64,000 nucleotides of DNA from Actinomadura oligospora ATCC 43269. Its GTDB lineage: Bacteria > Actinomycetota > Actinomycetes > Streptosporangiales > Streptosporangiaceae. The notes beneath the pieces were generated by a model that was given only the letters and a program-made list of their open reading frames with translations, ran no database searches and was not told where the DNA came from. A program made the translations under genes and the position numbers. Where the stretch lies: assembly GCF_000518265.1 (NCBI RefSeq), contig NZ_KI912410.1, positions 662,774-726,773 on the forward strand. The letters run 5' to 3'. Below, one piece after another: positions 15,751 to 25,634 of the stretch. How positions within the stretch are numbered: position 1 is the stretch's first letter; each line of letters begins with the position of its first letter.

Positions 15751-15810
15751 GCGTTCCGGCCTCGTGTGACGTGTTCCGGCCTCGTGTGACGTGTTCCGGC
15801 CTCGTGTGAC
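15751..15810. repeat. Three 20-base tandem repeats
   Basis: G-GTTCCGGCCTCGTGTGAC repeated head to tail at 15751, 15771 and 15791 with at most one difference. It lies just upstream of the twin operators of the thiolase operon. The 20-base period is close to two helical turns, so a regulator could bind one face. Confidence 0.85.
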
Positions 15811-15830
15811 ACGTGCCACGGCGCTAGTGG

Positions 15831-15845
15831 GTTGGAAAATCCAAC
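15831..15845. promoter_or_regulatory. HxlR-type operator 1
   Basis: GTTGGAAAATCCAAC: perfect 6-base arms, 3-base centre. It is one of two copies 33 bases apart in front of the thiolase-HxlR operon. Confidence 0.82.
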
Positions 15846-15863
15846 TGACAGCGGGACTCTTGG

Positions 15864-15878
15864 GTTGGAGAATCCAAC
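15864..15878. promoter_or_regulatory. HxlR-type operator 2
   Basis: GTTGGAGAATCCAAC, the same arms as the site at 15831, immediately before the ribosome site of the thiolase (AGGAGG at 15881). A bound dimer here would block transcription or ribosome loading. Confidence 0.82.
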
Positions 15879-15891
15879 TGAGGAGGAAGCC

Positions 15892-17052
15892 ATGCGCGAC
15901 GCGGTGATCGTCGAGGCCGTCAGGACCCCGATCGGCAAGGGCAAGCCGGGCGGCGCCCTGCACGAGGACCACCCGGTGGACCTGCTCGCCCGCACCCTGA
16001 AGGCGCTGGTCGAGCGGACGGGCATCGACCCGTCCGCCGTGGACGACGTGATCGGCGGCGTGGTCACCCAGGCGGGGGAGCAGGCCCTCAACCTCACGCG
16101 CAACGCCGTCCTCGCCGCGGGCTTCCCCGAGTCGGTCCCCGCGACGACCGTGGACCGCCAGTGCGGCTCTTCCCAGCAGGCCCTGCACTTCGCCGCGCAG
16201 GGCGTGATCGCGGGCGCGTACGACGTCGTGATCGCGTGCGGCGTCGAGTCGATGTCCCGCGTCCCGATGGGATCGGCCGTCCTGCCCGGAAGCGACCCGT
16301 TCGGCCCGATGCTGAACGAGCGCTACCCCGAGGGCCTGGTCGGCCAGGGCATCAGCGCCGAGCTGATCGCCGCCCGCTGGAAGCTCTCCCGCGCCGAGCT
16401 GGACGGGTTCGCCACCGACTCCCACCGCCGCGCCGCCCAGGCCTGGGAGAAGCACGAGTTCGACCGCGAGCTGGCCTGGCCCGGACGGGACGAGTCGGTC
16501 CGCCCGACGACCACCCCGGAGATCCTCGCCGGGCTGAAGCCCGCCTACTACTACGAGGAGGCCGCCCGCCGCTTCCCGGAGATCGGCTGGGACATCACGG
16601 CGGGCAACGCCTCCCCGATCAACGACGGGGCCGCCGCCGTCCTGGTGATGAGCCGCGAGGCCGCCGAGCGCCTCGGCCTGCGCCCCCGCGCCCGCTTCCA
16701 CACCTTCGCCGTCGCGGGGGACGACCCGCTGCTCATGCTCACCGCGATCATCCCGGCCACGGCCAAGGCCCTCACCCGCTCCGGCCTCGCCGTCGAGGAC
16801 ATCGACCTGTTCGAGGTGAACGAGGCGTTCTCGCCCGTCGTCCTCGCCTGGCTGCGGGAGACCGGCGCCGACCCGGCGAAGACCAACGTCCGCGGCGGCG
16901 CGATCGCCCTCGGCCACCCGCTCGGCGCCAGCGGCGCCCGGATCATGACCACCCTCCTGCACACCCTGGAGGACACCGGCGGACGCTACGGCCTCCAGAC
17001 GATGTGCGAGGCGGGCGGCCTGGCGAACGCGACCATCATCGAGCGGCTCTAG
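15892..17052 (+). CDS. Thiolase family protein (acetyl-CoA C-acyltransferase)
   Basis: 386 residues. All thiolase landmarks are present: the nucleophilic Cys in VDRQCGSSQQA (about residue 92), the NEAF motif, GHPLGASGARI with the catalytic His, and the second Cys in MCEAGGLANA. It either cleaves 3-ketoacyl-CoA in beta-oxidation or condenses acyl-CoAs. The start ATG at 15892 has AGGAGG. The HxlR regulator follows 11 bases later in the same unit. Two HxlR-type palindromes precede it, so expression is probably inducible by a redox or aldehyde/quinone signal; that is inference. Confidence 0.95.
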   Translation: MRDAVIVEAVRTPIGKGKPGGALHEDHPVDLLARTLKALVERTGIDPSAVDDVIGGVVTQAGEQALNLTRNAVLAAGFPESVPATTVDRQCGSSQQALHFAAQGVIAGAYDVVIACGVESMSRVPMGSAVLPGSDPFGPMLNERYPEGLVGQGISAELIAARWKLSRAELDGFATDSHRRAAQAWEKHEFDRELAWPGRDESVRPTTTPEILAGLKPAYYYEEAARRFPEIGWDITAGNASPINDGAAAVLVMSREAAERLGLRPRARFHTFAVAGDDPLLMLTAIIPATAKALTRSGLAVEDIDLFEVNEAFSPVVLAWLRETGADPAKTNVRGGAIALGHPLGASGARIMTTLLHTLEDTGGRYGLQTMCEAGGLANATIIERL

Positions 17053-17063
17053 CAGCGCATACG

Positions 17064-17522
17064 ATGATGACCATGCCGCCGAAGGACGCCGACCCGAGGC
17101 CCTGCTCGATCGCCGACACCCTGGACCTGATCGGCGAACGCTGGTCGGTCCTGGTCGTCCGCGAGCTGTTCCACGGCGTCCGGCGCTTCGACGGCATCGC
17201 CCGCAACACCGGCGCGTCCCGCGACATCCTCACGGCGCGCCTCCGCAAGCTCGAGCGGTCGGGGATCATCCACCGCGAGCAGTACAGCGACCGTCCGGCC
17301 CGGTACGAGTACCACCTCACCGAGGCCGGACAGGAGCTGGGCGACGTCCTGCTCATGCTGCTCAAGTGGGGCGACCGCCACATCAACCAGGACGATCCGC
17401 CCGTCGTCTTCACCCACTCCTGCGGCGTCGACCTCGTCCCCGAGGTCGTCTGCGCCGCCTGCGGCGAACCCGCCCGCCAGGGCGCTTCCGCCGCCCGCGG
17501 CCGGGGTATCCGCCCCGCCTGA
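17064..17522 (+). CDS. HxlR family transcriptional regulator
   Basis: 152 residues. The winged helix domain contains PCSIADTLDLIGERWSVLVVRELFHG (residues about 14-38) and SRDILTARLRKLERSGII, the HxlR signature, with the conserved N-terminal Cys near residue 14. An extra C-terminal part has four cysteines (THSCGVDL, VCAACGEPA) that could bind zinc, unlike short HxlR proteins. Three ATG codons (17064, 17067, 17073) compete for the start. It probably represses its own operon through the palindromes at 15831 and 15864. Confidence 0.9.
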   Translation: MMTMPPKDADPRPCSIADTLDLIGERWSVLVVRELFHGVRRFDGIARNTGASRDILTARLRKLERSGIIHREQYSDRPARYEYHLTEAGQELGDVLLMLLKWGDRHINQDDPPVVFTHSCGVDLVPEVVCAACGEPARQGASAARGRGIRPA

Positions 17523-17603
17523 GCCCTCTCGGACCCACCCGAGCCCCTCTCGGACCTGCCCTGAGCCCTCTCGGACCCGCCCCGAGCCCCGCCTGAGCGG
17601 GGC
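17521..17603. terminator. Stop-anchored repeats ending in a hairpin
   Basis: From the HxlR stop onward, a 20-22 base unit (GAGCCC-CTCTCGGACC) is repeated three times (17521, 17541, 17563). GCCCCGC-CTGA-GCGGGGC (17586-17603) then forms a 7-bp stem, placed so that it can serve both the HxlR gene and the convergent sdaA gene. Confidence 0.6.
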
Positions 17604-17605
17604 GG

Positions 17606-18979
17606 TCAGCACTCGATGACGTTGACGGCGAGGCCGCCGCGCGAGGTCTCCTTGTACTTGTCGAGCATGTCCCGGCCGGTGTCCTTCATGGTCTTGATGG
17701 CACGGTCCAGGGAGACGAAGTGCTTGCCGTCGCCGCGGAGGGAGATGCGGGCCGCGCTGATGGCCTTGATCGCGCCGACGGCGTTGCGCTCGATGCAGGG
17801 GACCTGGACGAGGCCGCCCACGGGGTCGCAGGTGAGGCCGAGGTTGTGCTCGATGCCGATCTCGGCGGCGTTCTCGACCTGCTCGGGGGTGCCGCCGAGG
17901 ACCTCGGTGAGGCCCGCGGCGGCCATCGAGCAGGCGGACCCGACCTCGCCCTGGCAGCCGACCTCGGCGCCGGAGATGCTGGCGTTCTGCTTGAACAGGA
18001 CGCCGATGGCCCCGGCGGTCAGCAGGAAGCGGACCACGCCGTCGTCGTCCGCGCCCGGGACGAACCGGTCGTAGTAGTGCAGGACGGCCGGGATGATGCC
18101 CGCCGCGCCGTTGGTGGGGGCGGTGACGATCCGTCCGCCCGCGGCGTTCTCCTCGTTCACCGCGAGGGCGAACAGGGTCACCCAGTCCATCGCGTGCAGC
18201 GGGTCGGTGGCCTTCTCGGAGACCAGCTTGCGGTGCAGGCGGGGCGCGCGGCGGGGGACCTTCAGGCCGCCGGGCAGCAGGCCCTCGCGGGAGCAGCCGC
18301 GGTCCACGCAGGCGCGCATGACCTGCCACAGCTCGACCAGGCCGGAGCGGATCTCGGCCTCGGAGCGGCCGAACGCCTTCTCGTTCTCCAGCATCAGCGC
18401 GGAGATCGACAGGCCCGTCTCGTGGCAGCGCTCCAGGAGCTCGGCGGCGGTGTCGAAGCGGTGGGGCAGGACGGTGTCGTCGGCCTTGATCCGGTCCGCG
18501 CCGGTGGCGTGCTCGTCGACGACGAAGCCGCCGCCGACCGAGTAGTAGACGCGGGTGCGCAGCTCGTTGCCGTCGGCGTCGAAGGCGGTGAAGCGCATGC
18601 CGTTCGGGTGGCCGGGCAGGGAGATCTTGCGCTCGAAGACCAGGTGCTCGCCGATCACGAACGGGACCGGGTGCGAGCCGTAGAGGGTCAGTGATCCGGT
18701 CTCGCGGACGCGCGCCAGGCGCTCGTCCACGGTGTCCACGTCCACCAGCTCGGGCTTGTCGCCCTCCAGGCCGAGGATGACGGCCTTGTCGCTGCCGTGC
18801 CCCTTGCCGGTCAGGCCGAGCGAGCCGTAGAGGATCGCCTGGACGGACGCCGTCTTCTCCAGGACGCCGTCCTGGTCGAGTCCCCGCGCGAAGCGGTGCG
18901 CCGCCGCCATCGGTCCGCCGGTGTGCGAGGACGACGGCCCGATGCCGATCTTGAAGAGGTCGAAAACGCTGATAGCCAT
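17606..18979 (-). CDS. sdaA: L-serine ammonia-lyase, iron-sulfur type
   Basis: 457 residues, the single-chain bacterial form. The N-terminal beta domain has FDLFKIGIGPSSSHTGGPM, and the alpha domain has the [4Fe-4S] ligands in CQGEVGSACSMAAAGL and GLTCDPV...VPCIERN. It converts L-serine to pyruvate and ammonia. It lies 76 bases downstream of glyA on the same strand, so glycine taken up by the cleavage system can flow through serine to pyruvate. A hairpin and a TACAAT box in the gap suggest it also has its own promoter. Confidence 0.97.
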   Translation of the reverse strand: MAISVFDLFKIGIGPSSSHTGGPMAAAHRFARGLDQDGVLEKTASVQAILYGSLGLTGKGHGSDKAVILGLEGDKPELVDVDTVDERLARVRETGSLTLYGSHPVPFVIGEHLVFERKISLPGHPNGMRFTAFDADGNELRTRVYYSVGGGFVVDEHATGADRIKADDTVLPHRFDTAAELLERCHETGLSISALMLENEKAFGRSEAEIRSGLVELWQVMRACVDRGCSREGLLPGGLKVPRRAPRLHRKLVSEKATDPLHAMDWVTLFALAVNEENAAGGRIVTAPTNGAAGIIPAVLHYYDRFVPGADDDGVVRFLLTAGAIGVLFKQNASISGAEVGCQGEVGSACSMAAAGLTEVLGGTPEQVENAAEIGIEHNLGLTCDPVGGLVQVPCIERNAVGAIKAISAARISLRGDGKHFVSLDRAIKTMKDTGRDMLDKYKETSRGGLAVNVIEC

Positions 18980-18993
18980 GGGCTTGCTACTCC

Positions 18994-18999
18994 ATTGTA
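18994..18999 (-). promoter_or_regulatory. Candidate -10 box of sdaA
   Basis: Read on the minus strand this is TACAAT, one base from the consensus, 14 bases before the sdaA ATG. No convincing -35 is seen. The RNA leader would be only a few bases long. Confidence 0.4.
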
Positions 19000-19013
19000 G
19001 CGGCGGGAAGACA

Positions 19014-19050
19014 CGTGCCCCCGGCCGCCGGGTCGACGGACGGGGGCACG
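19014..19050 (-). terminator. Hairpin between glyA and sdaA
   Basis: CGTGCCCCCG (19014-19023) and CGGGGGCACG (19041-19050) form a perfect 10-bp stem just after the glyA stop. No T-run follows, so attenuation rather than full termination is possible. Confidence 0.6.
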
Positions 19051-19055
19051 GGTGA

Positions 19056-20333
19056 TCACAGGTTCGGGTAGAGCGGGTGCTTGTCGGCCAGGGCCTTCAC
19101 CCGCGCGGCGAGCGCCGCCTGGTCGAACGACGGCTGGAGCGCCAGCGCGATGACGTCGGCGACCTCACGGAAGTCGTCCGCGCCGAAGCCGCGGGTCGCC
19201 AGGGCCGGGGTGCCGATCCGCAGCCCGGACGTCACCATCGGCGGACGCGGGTCGTTCGGGACGGCGTTCCGGTTCACGGTGATGCCGATGTCGTGCAGCC
19301 GGTCCTCGGCGTCCCGGCCGGTCAGCTCGGAGTCGACCAGGTCGACCAGGACCAGGTGGACGTCCGTTCCGCCGGTCAGCACCTTCACGCCGGCCTTCGC
19401 CGCGTCCTCGGCGAGCAGGCGCTCGGCCAGGATGCGGGAGCCCTCCAGCGTGCGGCGCTGCCGGTCGGCGAACTCCTCGGACGCCGCGACCTTCAGCGCG
19501 ACCGCCTTGGCGGCGATCACGTGCTCCAGCGGACCGCCCTGCATGCCGGGGAAGACGGCGGAGTTGATCTTCTTGCCGAACTCCTCCCTCGCCATGATCA
19601 GGCCGCCGCGCGGACCGCCGAGGGTCTTGTGGGTGGTCGTCGTGACGATGTCGGCGAACGGGACGGGCGACGGGTGCAGCCCGGCGGCGACCAGGCCCGC
19701 GAAGTGGGCCATGTCGACCATGAGCAGCGCGTCGACGGAGTCGGCGATCTCGCGGAACCGGGCGAAGTCCAGTTGCCGCGGGTAGGCCGACCAGCCCGCC
19801 ACGATCATCTTCGGCCGGTGCTCCTCGGCGAGGCGCGCGACCTCGTCCATGTCCACCCGGCCGTCGTCCTCGCGGACGTGGTAGGGCACCACGTTGAGGA
19901 CCTTGCCCGAGTAGTTGAGCCGCATGCCGTGGGTCAGGTGGCCGCCGTGCGCCAGGTCCAGGCCGAGGATGGTGTCGCCGTGGTTCAGCAGCGCGAAGTA
20001 CACGGCCGTGTTGGCCTGCGCGCCCGAGTGCGGCTGGACGTTGGCGAACTCGGCCCCGAACAGGGCCTTGGCCCGGTCGATGGCCAGCTGCTCGGTGACG
20101 TCCACGAACTCGCAGCCGCCGTAGTAGCGGCGGCCCGGGTAGCCCTCGGCGTACTTGTTGGTGAGGACCGTCCCCTGGGCCTCCAGCACCGCGACCGGCG
20201 TGAAGTTCTCCGAGGCGATCATCTCGAGGGTCGACTGCTGGCGGTGCAGCTCGTCGGCGACCGCGGCGGCGACCTCCGGGTCCACCTCCGCCAGCGGCGC
20301 GTCGTGCGACGAATTCGACGCGGGGGCCGTCAT
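19056..20333 (-). CDS. glyA: Serine hydroxymethyltransferase
   Basis: 425 residues of a PLP enzyme interconverting glycine plus methylene-THF with serine. Visible landmarks: LEMIASENFTP near the start, GYPGRRYYGGCE, the HSGAQAN segment, MAHFAGL and the PLP lysine region TTTTHKTLGGPRGG. The C-terminus has VTSGLRIGTPALATRGFG. It starts at ATG 20331-20333, two bases after the gcvH stop, so it is co-translated with gcvH. It is the third gene behind the glycine riboswitch. Confidence 0.98.
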   Translation of the reverse strand: MTAPASNSSHDAPLAEVDPEVAAAVADELHRQQSTLEMIASENFTPVAVLEAQGTVLTNKYAEGYPGRRYYGGCEFVDVTEQLAIDRAKALFGAEFANVQPHSGAQANTAVYFALLNHGDTILGLDLAHGGHLTHGMRLNYSGKVLNVVPYHVREDDGRVDMDEVARLAEEHRPKMIVAGWSAYPRQLDFARFREIADSVDALLMVDMAHFAGLVAAGLHPSPVPFADIVTTTTHKTLGGPRGGLIMAREEFGKKINSAVFPGMQGGPLEHVIAAKAVALKVAASEEFADRQRRTLEGSRILAERLLAEDAAKAGVKVLTGGTDVHLVLVDLVDSELTGRDAEDRLHDIGITVNRNAVPNDPRPPMVTSGLRIGTPALATRGFGADDFREVADVIALALQPSFDQAALAARVKALADKHPLYPNL

Positions 20334-20335
20334 CG

Positions 20336-20725
20336 TCAGGACTCCTCGGTCAGCTTGTCGTAGGCGGCGGCGTCCAGCAGGTCGCCCGGCTCGTCGGTGA
20401 TGCGGACCTTGAAGATCCAGCCCTCGCCGTACGGGTCGTCGTTGATCACCTTCGGCTCGTCGATCACGGCCGCGTTGATCGCGGTGATCTCGCCGCTGAC
20501 CGGGGAGTACAGGTCGCTGACCGACTTGGTGGACTCCACCTCGCCGCAGGCCTCGCCCGCCTCGACGGTGTCGCCCTCGCCCGGCTGGAGCTCGAGGAAG
20601 ACGATCTCGCCGAGCGCGTCGGCGGCGTGCTGGGTGATGCCGACGGTGACGATGCGGTCCTCGTTGTCGAGGCCCGCGACCCACTCGTGCTCTTCGCTGT
20701 AGCGGAGCTGCTCCGGAACGCTCAC
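20336..20725 (-). CDS. gcvH: Glycine cleavage system H protein
   Basis: 129 residues, normal length. The lipoyl-bearing lysine is in EVESTKSVSDLYSP (about residue 67). H carries the aminomethyl group between the P, T and L proteins. The start ATG at 20723-20725 has GGAGAGAG upstream. It lies between gcvT (21 bases) and glyA (2 bases). gcvP and lpd are not in the window. Confidence 0.98.
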   Translation of the reverse strand: MSVPEQLRYSEEHEWVAGLDNEDRIVTVGITQHAADALGEIVFLELQPGEGDTVEAGEACGEVESTKSVSDLYSPVSGEITAINAAVIDEPKVINDDPYGEGWIFKVRITDEPGDLLDAAAYDKLTEES

Positions 20726-20746
20726 GGTTGTTCTCTCTCCAGGGTT

Positions 20747-21847
<1,101 letters not shown>

Positions 21848-21924
21848 GGGTCTGGCTCCTTGGTCGCGGTGGCGCGCGTGGACGTCCCGTCAATGGTCCC
21901 ATCGCGCCCCGGGCGGCTCGGTGC

Positions 21925-22120
21925 CTCCCCCTCTGTCATCGGCGCCTGAGAGCTTCACCCCACCGGAGAGAGGGGGGCTTTCACCTTCGGCGGAGGGCGC
22001 GGGACGCCCTCGCTTTCCAGAGGTGCCTGGTCCGCGCGGTCCGTGGGGCCTGAGAGGTTCCGGGGAGGAGTTGCTCCTTCGGCGGCCCCCGCTGGCGGCG
22101 GGAGCACTCTCCCGCGCGGG
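21925..22120 (-). promoter_or_regulatory. Tandem glycine riboswitch
   Basis: Read on the minus strand, two aptamers follow each other. The first runs from about 22116 (CGGGAGAGTG) through CGCCGAAGGAGCAA to CTCTCAGG near 22050. The second runs from about 22030 through CCTCTGGAAAGC and GCCGAAGGTGAAAG to CTCTCAGGC near 21945. These are the conserved gcvT-element blocks (GGAGAG, GCCGAAGG-GCAA, CTCTCAGG). Glycine binding normally turns the downstream cleavage genes on. The element sits directly before gcvT, as known in many bacteria. Confidence 0.93.
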
Positions 22121-22278
22121 TTCAACGGCTGCCCGCAATGTACCAGCGCGCTCGGCCCCCTACCAGCCAGCTTGTCGTCCTTTGCGGCGGTTTTCGGCGT
22201 TCCGATTGACGGCGTCCGATCACGACGGTTGCATGATCGGGCGTTCAGGGACTTTTCAGCCGACGAGAGGATCTCGTG

Positions 22279-23493
22279 ATGGCATTCACCAGGAACCGCG
22301 TGTGGCTGGCGTCCGGAGCGGGGGCCGCCGTGCTCGCCGCGTCCGTGACGGCGGCCGCCTGGGACGGCGCGTCCGGCGGGCACGAGGCGGGGGCGGTGTC
22401 GGCGACGTCGGCGGCCGGGTTCAGGCATCCCGGCGTGCTGGTCGGCAGGCAGCAGCTCGACACGATGCGCGCCCGCGTGAAGGCGGGCAAGCAGCCGTGG
22501 AAGAAGGCCTATGACGCGATGGTCGCGAGCAGGTACGCCGACCTCAAGCGGTCGCCGAAGCCCCGGGCGAACGTCGAGTGCGGCTCCTCGTCCAACCCGA
22601 ACCACGGCTGCACGGACGAGCGCGACGACGCGATGGCCGCCTACACCGACGCCCTGGCCTACACGGTCAACCGTGACCAGCGGTACGCGGCCAAGGCCGT
22701 CCAGCTGATGGACGCGTGGGCGAAGGTCCTCAAGGAGCACACCAACTCCAACGCGCCGCTCCAGTCGGCCTGGGCCGCCAACGACTGGGCCCGCGCCGCC
22801 GAGATCATCCGGTACTCCCCGTACGGCGCGAAGTGGACGGGCCGGAAGCGGTTCGCGTCCTTCCTGCGGACGGTCTACCTGCCCGTGGTCAACAAGGACC
22901 GGCCGACCACGAACGGCAACTGGGAACTGATCATGACGGACGCGACGCTCTCCATCGCCGTCCACACCGACGACCGGGCCGCCTACGACACGGCCGTCGC
23001 GCGCTGGCGCAGGCGCCTGCCCGAGTACGTCTACCTCAAGAAGGACGGCGCGCTCCCGAAGACCCCGGCCGGGATCAGCGGCAAGGCCGCGACGATCAAG
23101 TACTGGCAGGGGCAGGGCACCTTCGTGGACGGCCTCGCCCAGGAGACCTGCCGCGACTTCGGCCACACGGGCTGGGCCCTGGACGCCGCCGTCCACGTCG
23201 CCGAGACCGCCCGCCTCCAGGGGCTGGACCTCTACAAGGAGGCCCAGCCCCGCCTGACCAAGGCGATGGAGTTCCACGCCCGGTACGACCTGGGGGAGAA
23301 GGCCCCGTCCTGGCTCTGCAAGGGCACTCTGAAGACCGGCCTCGGCCCGGTCCTGGAGGTCGGCTACAACGCCTACCACCACCGCCTCGGCGTCTCACTG
23401 CCCAAGACGGGCGCTCTGGTGACCGCCAAGCGCCCGGCCGGGCCGTCCTACTTCCTCGGCTGGGAGACCCTCACCCACGCCGACGCTCCCTAG
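22279..23493 (+). CDS. Secreted alginate lyase family protein
   Basis: 404 residues. It has an N-terminal signal peptide (FTRNRVWLASGAGAAVLAASV, cleavage near residue 28). An all-helical alpha/alpha toroid typical of the alginate lyase family (PF05426-like) follows, with the NWELIMTDATLSIAV region (about 214-228) and QETCRDFGHTGWAL, where the His and neighbouring residues would act on an acidic polysaccharide. The true substrate could be another uronic-acid polymer. ATG 22279 is preferred to GTG 22276 by spacing from GAGAGG. It diverges from the riboswitch and its stop abuts the SDR stop. Confidence 0.85.
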   Translation: MAFTRNRVWLASGAGAAVLAASVTAAAWDGASGGHEAGAVSATSAAGFRHPGVLVGRQQLDTMRARVKAGKQPWKKAYDAMVASRYADLKRSPKPRANVECGSSSNPNHGCTDERDDAMAAYTDALAYTVNRDQRYAAKAVQLMDAWAKVLKEHTNSNAPLQSAWAANDWARAAEIIRYSPYGAKWTGRKRFASFLRTVYLPVVNKDRPTTNGNWELIMTDATLSIAVHTDDRAAYDTAVARWRRRLPEYVYLKKDGALPKTPAGISGKAATIKYWQGQGTFVDGLAQETCRDFGHTGWALDAAVHVAETARLQGLDLYKEAQPRLTKAMEFHARYDLGEKAPSWLCKGTLKTGLGPVLEVGYNAYHHRLGVSLPKTGALVTAKRPAGPSYFLGWETLTHADAP

Positions 23494-24258
23494 CTAGAGC
23501 GGGGTGACGTAGGCGCCGGAGATGCCGCCGTCCACGAGGAACTCGGACGCGGTGATGAAGGACGCGTCGTCCGAGCCCAGGAACGCGACGGCCGCCGCGA
23601 TCTCCTCGGGCTCGGCGAAGCGTCCGGCCGGGATGTGGACGAGCCGCCGGGCCGCCTTCTCCGGGTCCTTGGCGAACAGCTCCTGGAGCAGAGGGGTCGA
23701 GACGGGCCCCGGGCAGAGGGCGTTGACGCGGATGCCCTCGCGGGCGAACTGGACGCCGAGCTCCCGCGACATCGCCAGCACGCCGCCCTTGGATGCCGTG
23801 TAGGAGATCTGCGAGGTCGCCGCGCCCATCACCGCGACGAAGGACGCGGTGTTGATGATCGAGCCCCCGCCCCGTTCCCGCATGTACGGGATGACGTGCT
23901 TGCAGCACAGGTAGACGCTGGTCAGGTTGACGTCCTGGACGCGCCTCCAGGCGTCCAGGCCGGTCTCCAGGATCGAGTCGTCGTCGGGCGGCGAGATGCC
24001 CGCGTTGTTGAACGCGACGTCGATCCGCCCGTAGGCGTCGTGGACGGCCCTGAACAGGGCCTTCACGTCGTCCTCGGACGTGACGTCGGTGCGGACGAAC
24101 AGGCCGCCGACCTCCTCGGCCGCCTTCCGGCCGCCCGATTCGTCCAGGTCGGCGATGACGACCCTCGCGCCCTCGGCGGCCAGGCGGCGGGAGGTCGCCA
24201 GGCCGATGCCGCTGGCTCCGCCGGTGACGACGGCGACGCGGTCCTCGAATCGCTGCAC
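23494..24258 (-). CDS. SDR family oxidoreductase of the amine operon
   Basis: 254 residues. TGGASGIG (about 12-19), FNNAGIS, the INTAS...YTASK catalytic set and a typical PGPVSTP loop make it a classical SDR. The GTG start at 24258 has GGAGG at good spacing. It is the last gene of the permease-GS-ALDH unit, with one base between it and the ALDH stop. In similar operons it probably oxidises or reduces an intermediate after the aldehyde step; the substrate is not evident. Confidence 0.9.
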   Translation of the reverse strand: MQRFEDRVAVVTGGASGIGLATSRRLAAEGARVVIADLDESGGRKAAEEVGGLFVRTDVTSEDDVKALFRAVHDAYGRIDVAFNNAGISPPDDDSILETGLDAWRRVQDVNLTSVYLCCKHVIPYMRERGGGSIINTASFVAVMGAATSQISYTASKGGVLAMSRELGVQFAREGIRVNALCPGPVSTPLLQELFAKDPEKAARRLVHIPAGRFAEPEEIAAAVAFLGSDDASFITASEFLVDGGISGAYVTPL

Positions 24259-24259
24259 G

Positions 24260-25618
24260 CTATTCCTCCGTCGAGATGAAGACGTTCTTGGTGTCGGTGA
24301 AGGCGGCCAGGGCGTCCGGGCCCAGTTCGCGGCCGAGGCCGGACTGCTTGAAGCCGCCGAACGGGGTCCAGTAGCGGACGGACGAGTGGGAGTTGACCGA
24401 CAGGTTCCCGGCCTCGACCGCCCGCGACATGCGGAAGGCACGGCCGACGTCGCGCGTCCAGATCGAGCCGGACAGGCCGTAGGGCGTGTCGTTGGCGATC
24501 CGGACGGCGTCGGCCTCGTCCTCGAAGGGGACGACGACCGCGACCGGCCCGAAGACCTCCTCGCGCCAGGCGGGCAGGTCGGTCACGCCGTCCCCGGCGA
24601 GGACGGCCGGGGCGAACCAGAACCCCTTCCCCGAGGGAGCCGAACCCCGGACGGCAACGGGGGCGCCGTCCGGGACGTACGAGGCGACGCGCGCCTTGTG
24701 CGCGGCGCTGATCAGGGGCCCGACCTGCGTCTTCTCGTCGCACGGGTCGCCCACGACGACGGCCTGGACGGCCGGTTCCAGCAGTTCCATGAACCGGTCG
24801 TAGGCCGTCCGCTGGACGAGGATGCGGGAGCGGGCGCAGCAGTCCTGCCCGGCGTTGTCGAAGACCGCGCCGGGGGCGGTGGCGGCGGCCTTCTCCAGGT
24901 CGGCGTCCGCGAAGACGATGTTCGCGCTCTTGCCGCCGAGTTCGAGGGTGAGCCGCTTGACGCTCGCCGCGCACGCGGCCATCAGCTCCCGCCCGACGCG
25001 GGTCGAGCCGGTGAACGCGATCTTCGCGACGTCCGGGTGGTCGGCGAGCCGCCGTCCGGCGACTGGGCCCTCACCGGGCAGGACGGTCACCACGTCCTCG
25101 GGCAGCCCGGCCTCCAGCGCCAGCTCCCCGACGCGGATCGCCGTCAGGGGCGTCGTCTCGGCGGGCTTGACGATCACGGTGTTACCGGCCGCGAGCGCCG
25201 GGGCGAGGCCCCAGCCGAGGATCGGCATCGGGAAGTTCCACGGGACGATCAGCCCGACCACGCCCAGCGGCTCGTGGAAGGTGACGTCCAGCCCGCCCGG
25301 CACCGGGATCTGGTGCCCGGTCAGCCGCTCAGGCGCGGCCGAGTAATAAAGCAGCACGTCACGGAGGTTTCCGGCCTCCCAGCGGGCCTGCGTGATCGGG
25401 TGCCCGGCCTCGGCCACCTCCAGCTCGGCGAGCTCCTCGACGTGCTCGTCCACCACCTCGGCGAACCGCCGCAGCAGCCGCGCGCGGTCGCCGGGGGAGA
25501 CCGCCCGCCAGCGCGCGTGAGCGCGACGGGCCCGGTCGACGGCCCGGTCGGTGTCGGAGACCGAGGCCATCGCCACGGACGCGACGATCTCCTCGGTCGC
25601 GGGGTTGATCAGCTCCAA
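24260..25618 (-). CDS. Aldehyde dehydrogenase (gamma-glutamyl-aminoaldehyde type)
   Basis: 452 residues with a complete NAD-dependent ALDH set: PWNFPM, FTGSTRVG, the LELGGKSAN glutamate and the catalytic Cys in NAGQDCCARS. The C-terminal GGFKQSGLGRELG is typical. The start is a TTG at 25616-25618 after GGAAGGGAAC, and the protein is about 25 residues shorter at the N-terminus than many ALDHs. With the GS-like gene upstream it fits oxidation of a gamma-glutamylated aminoaldehyde in polyamine or amine breakdown (PuuC-like). That role is inferred from context. Confidence 0.9.
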   Translation of the reverse strand: MELINPATEEIVASVAMASVSDTDRAVDRARRAHARWRAVSPGDRARLLRRFAEVVDEHVEELAELEVAEAGHPITQARWEAGNLRDVLLYYSAAPERLTGHQIPVPGGLDVTFHEPLGVVGLIVPWNFPMPILGWGLAPALAAGNTVIVKPAETTPLTAIRVGELALEAGLPEDVVTVLPGEGPVAGRRLADHPDVAKIAFTGSTRVGRELMAACAASVKRLTLELGGKSANIVFADADLEKAAATAPGAVFDNAGQDCCARSRILVQRTAYDRFMELLEPAVQAVVVGDPCDEKTQVGPLISAAHKARVASYVPDGAPVAVRGSAPSGKGFWFAPAVLAGDGVTDLPAWREEVFGPVAVVVPFEDEADAVRIANDTPYGLSGSIWTRDVGRAFRMSRAVEAGNLSVNSHSSVRYWTPFGGFKQSGLGRELGPDALAAFTDTKNVFISTEE

Positions 25619-25634
25619 CGCGTTCCCTTCCGGA

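Noticed and set aside
15660..15820. CRISPR array
   Set aside because: Three 20-base repeats are directly adjacent with no spacers and no cas genes are present.
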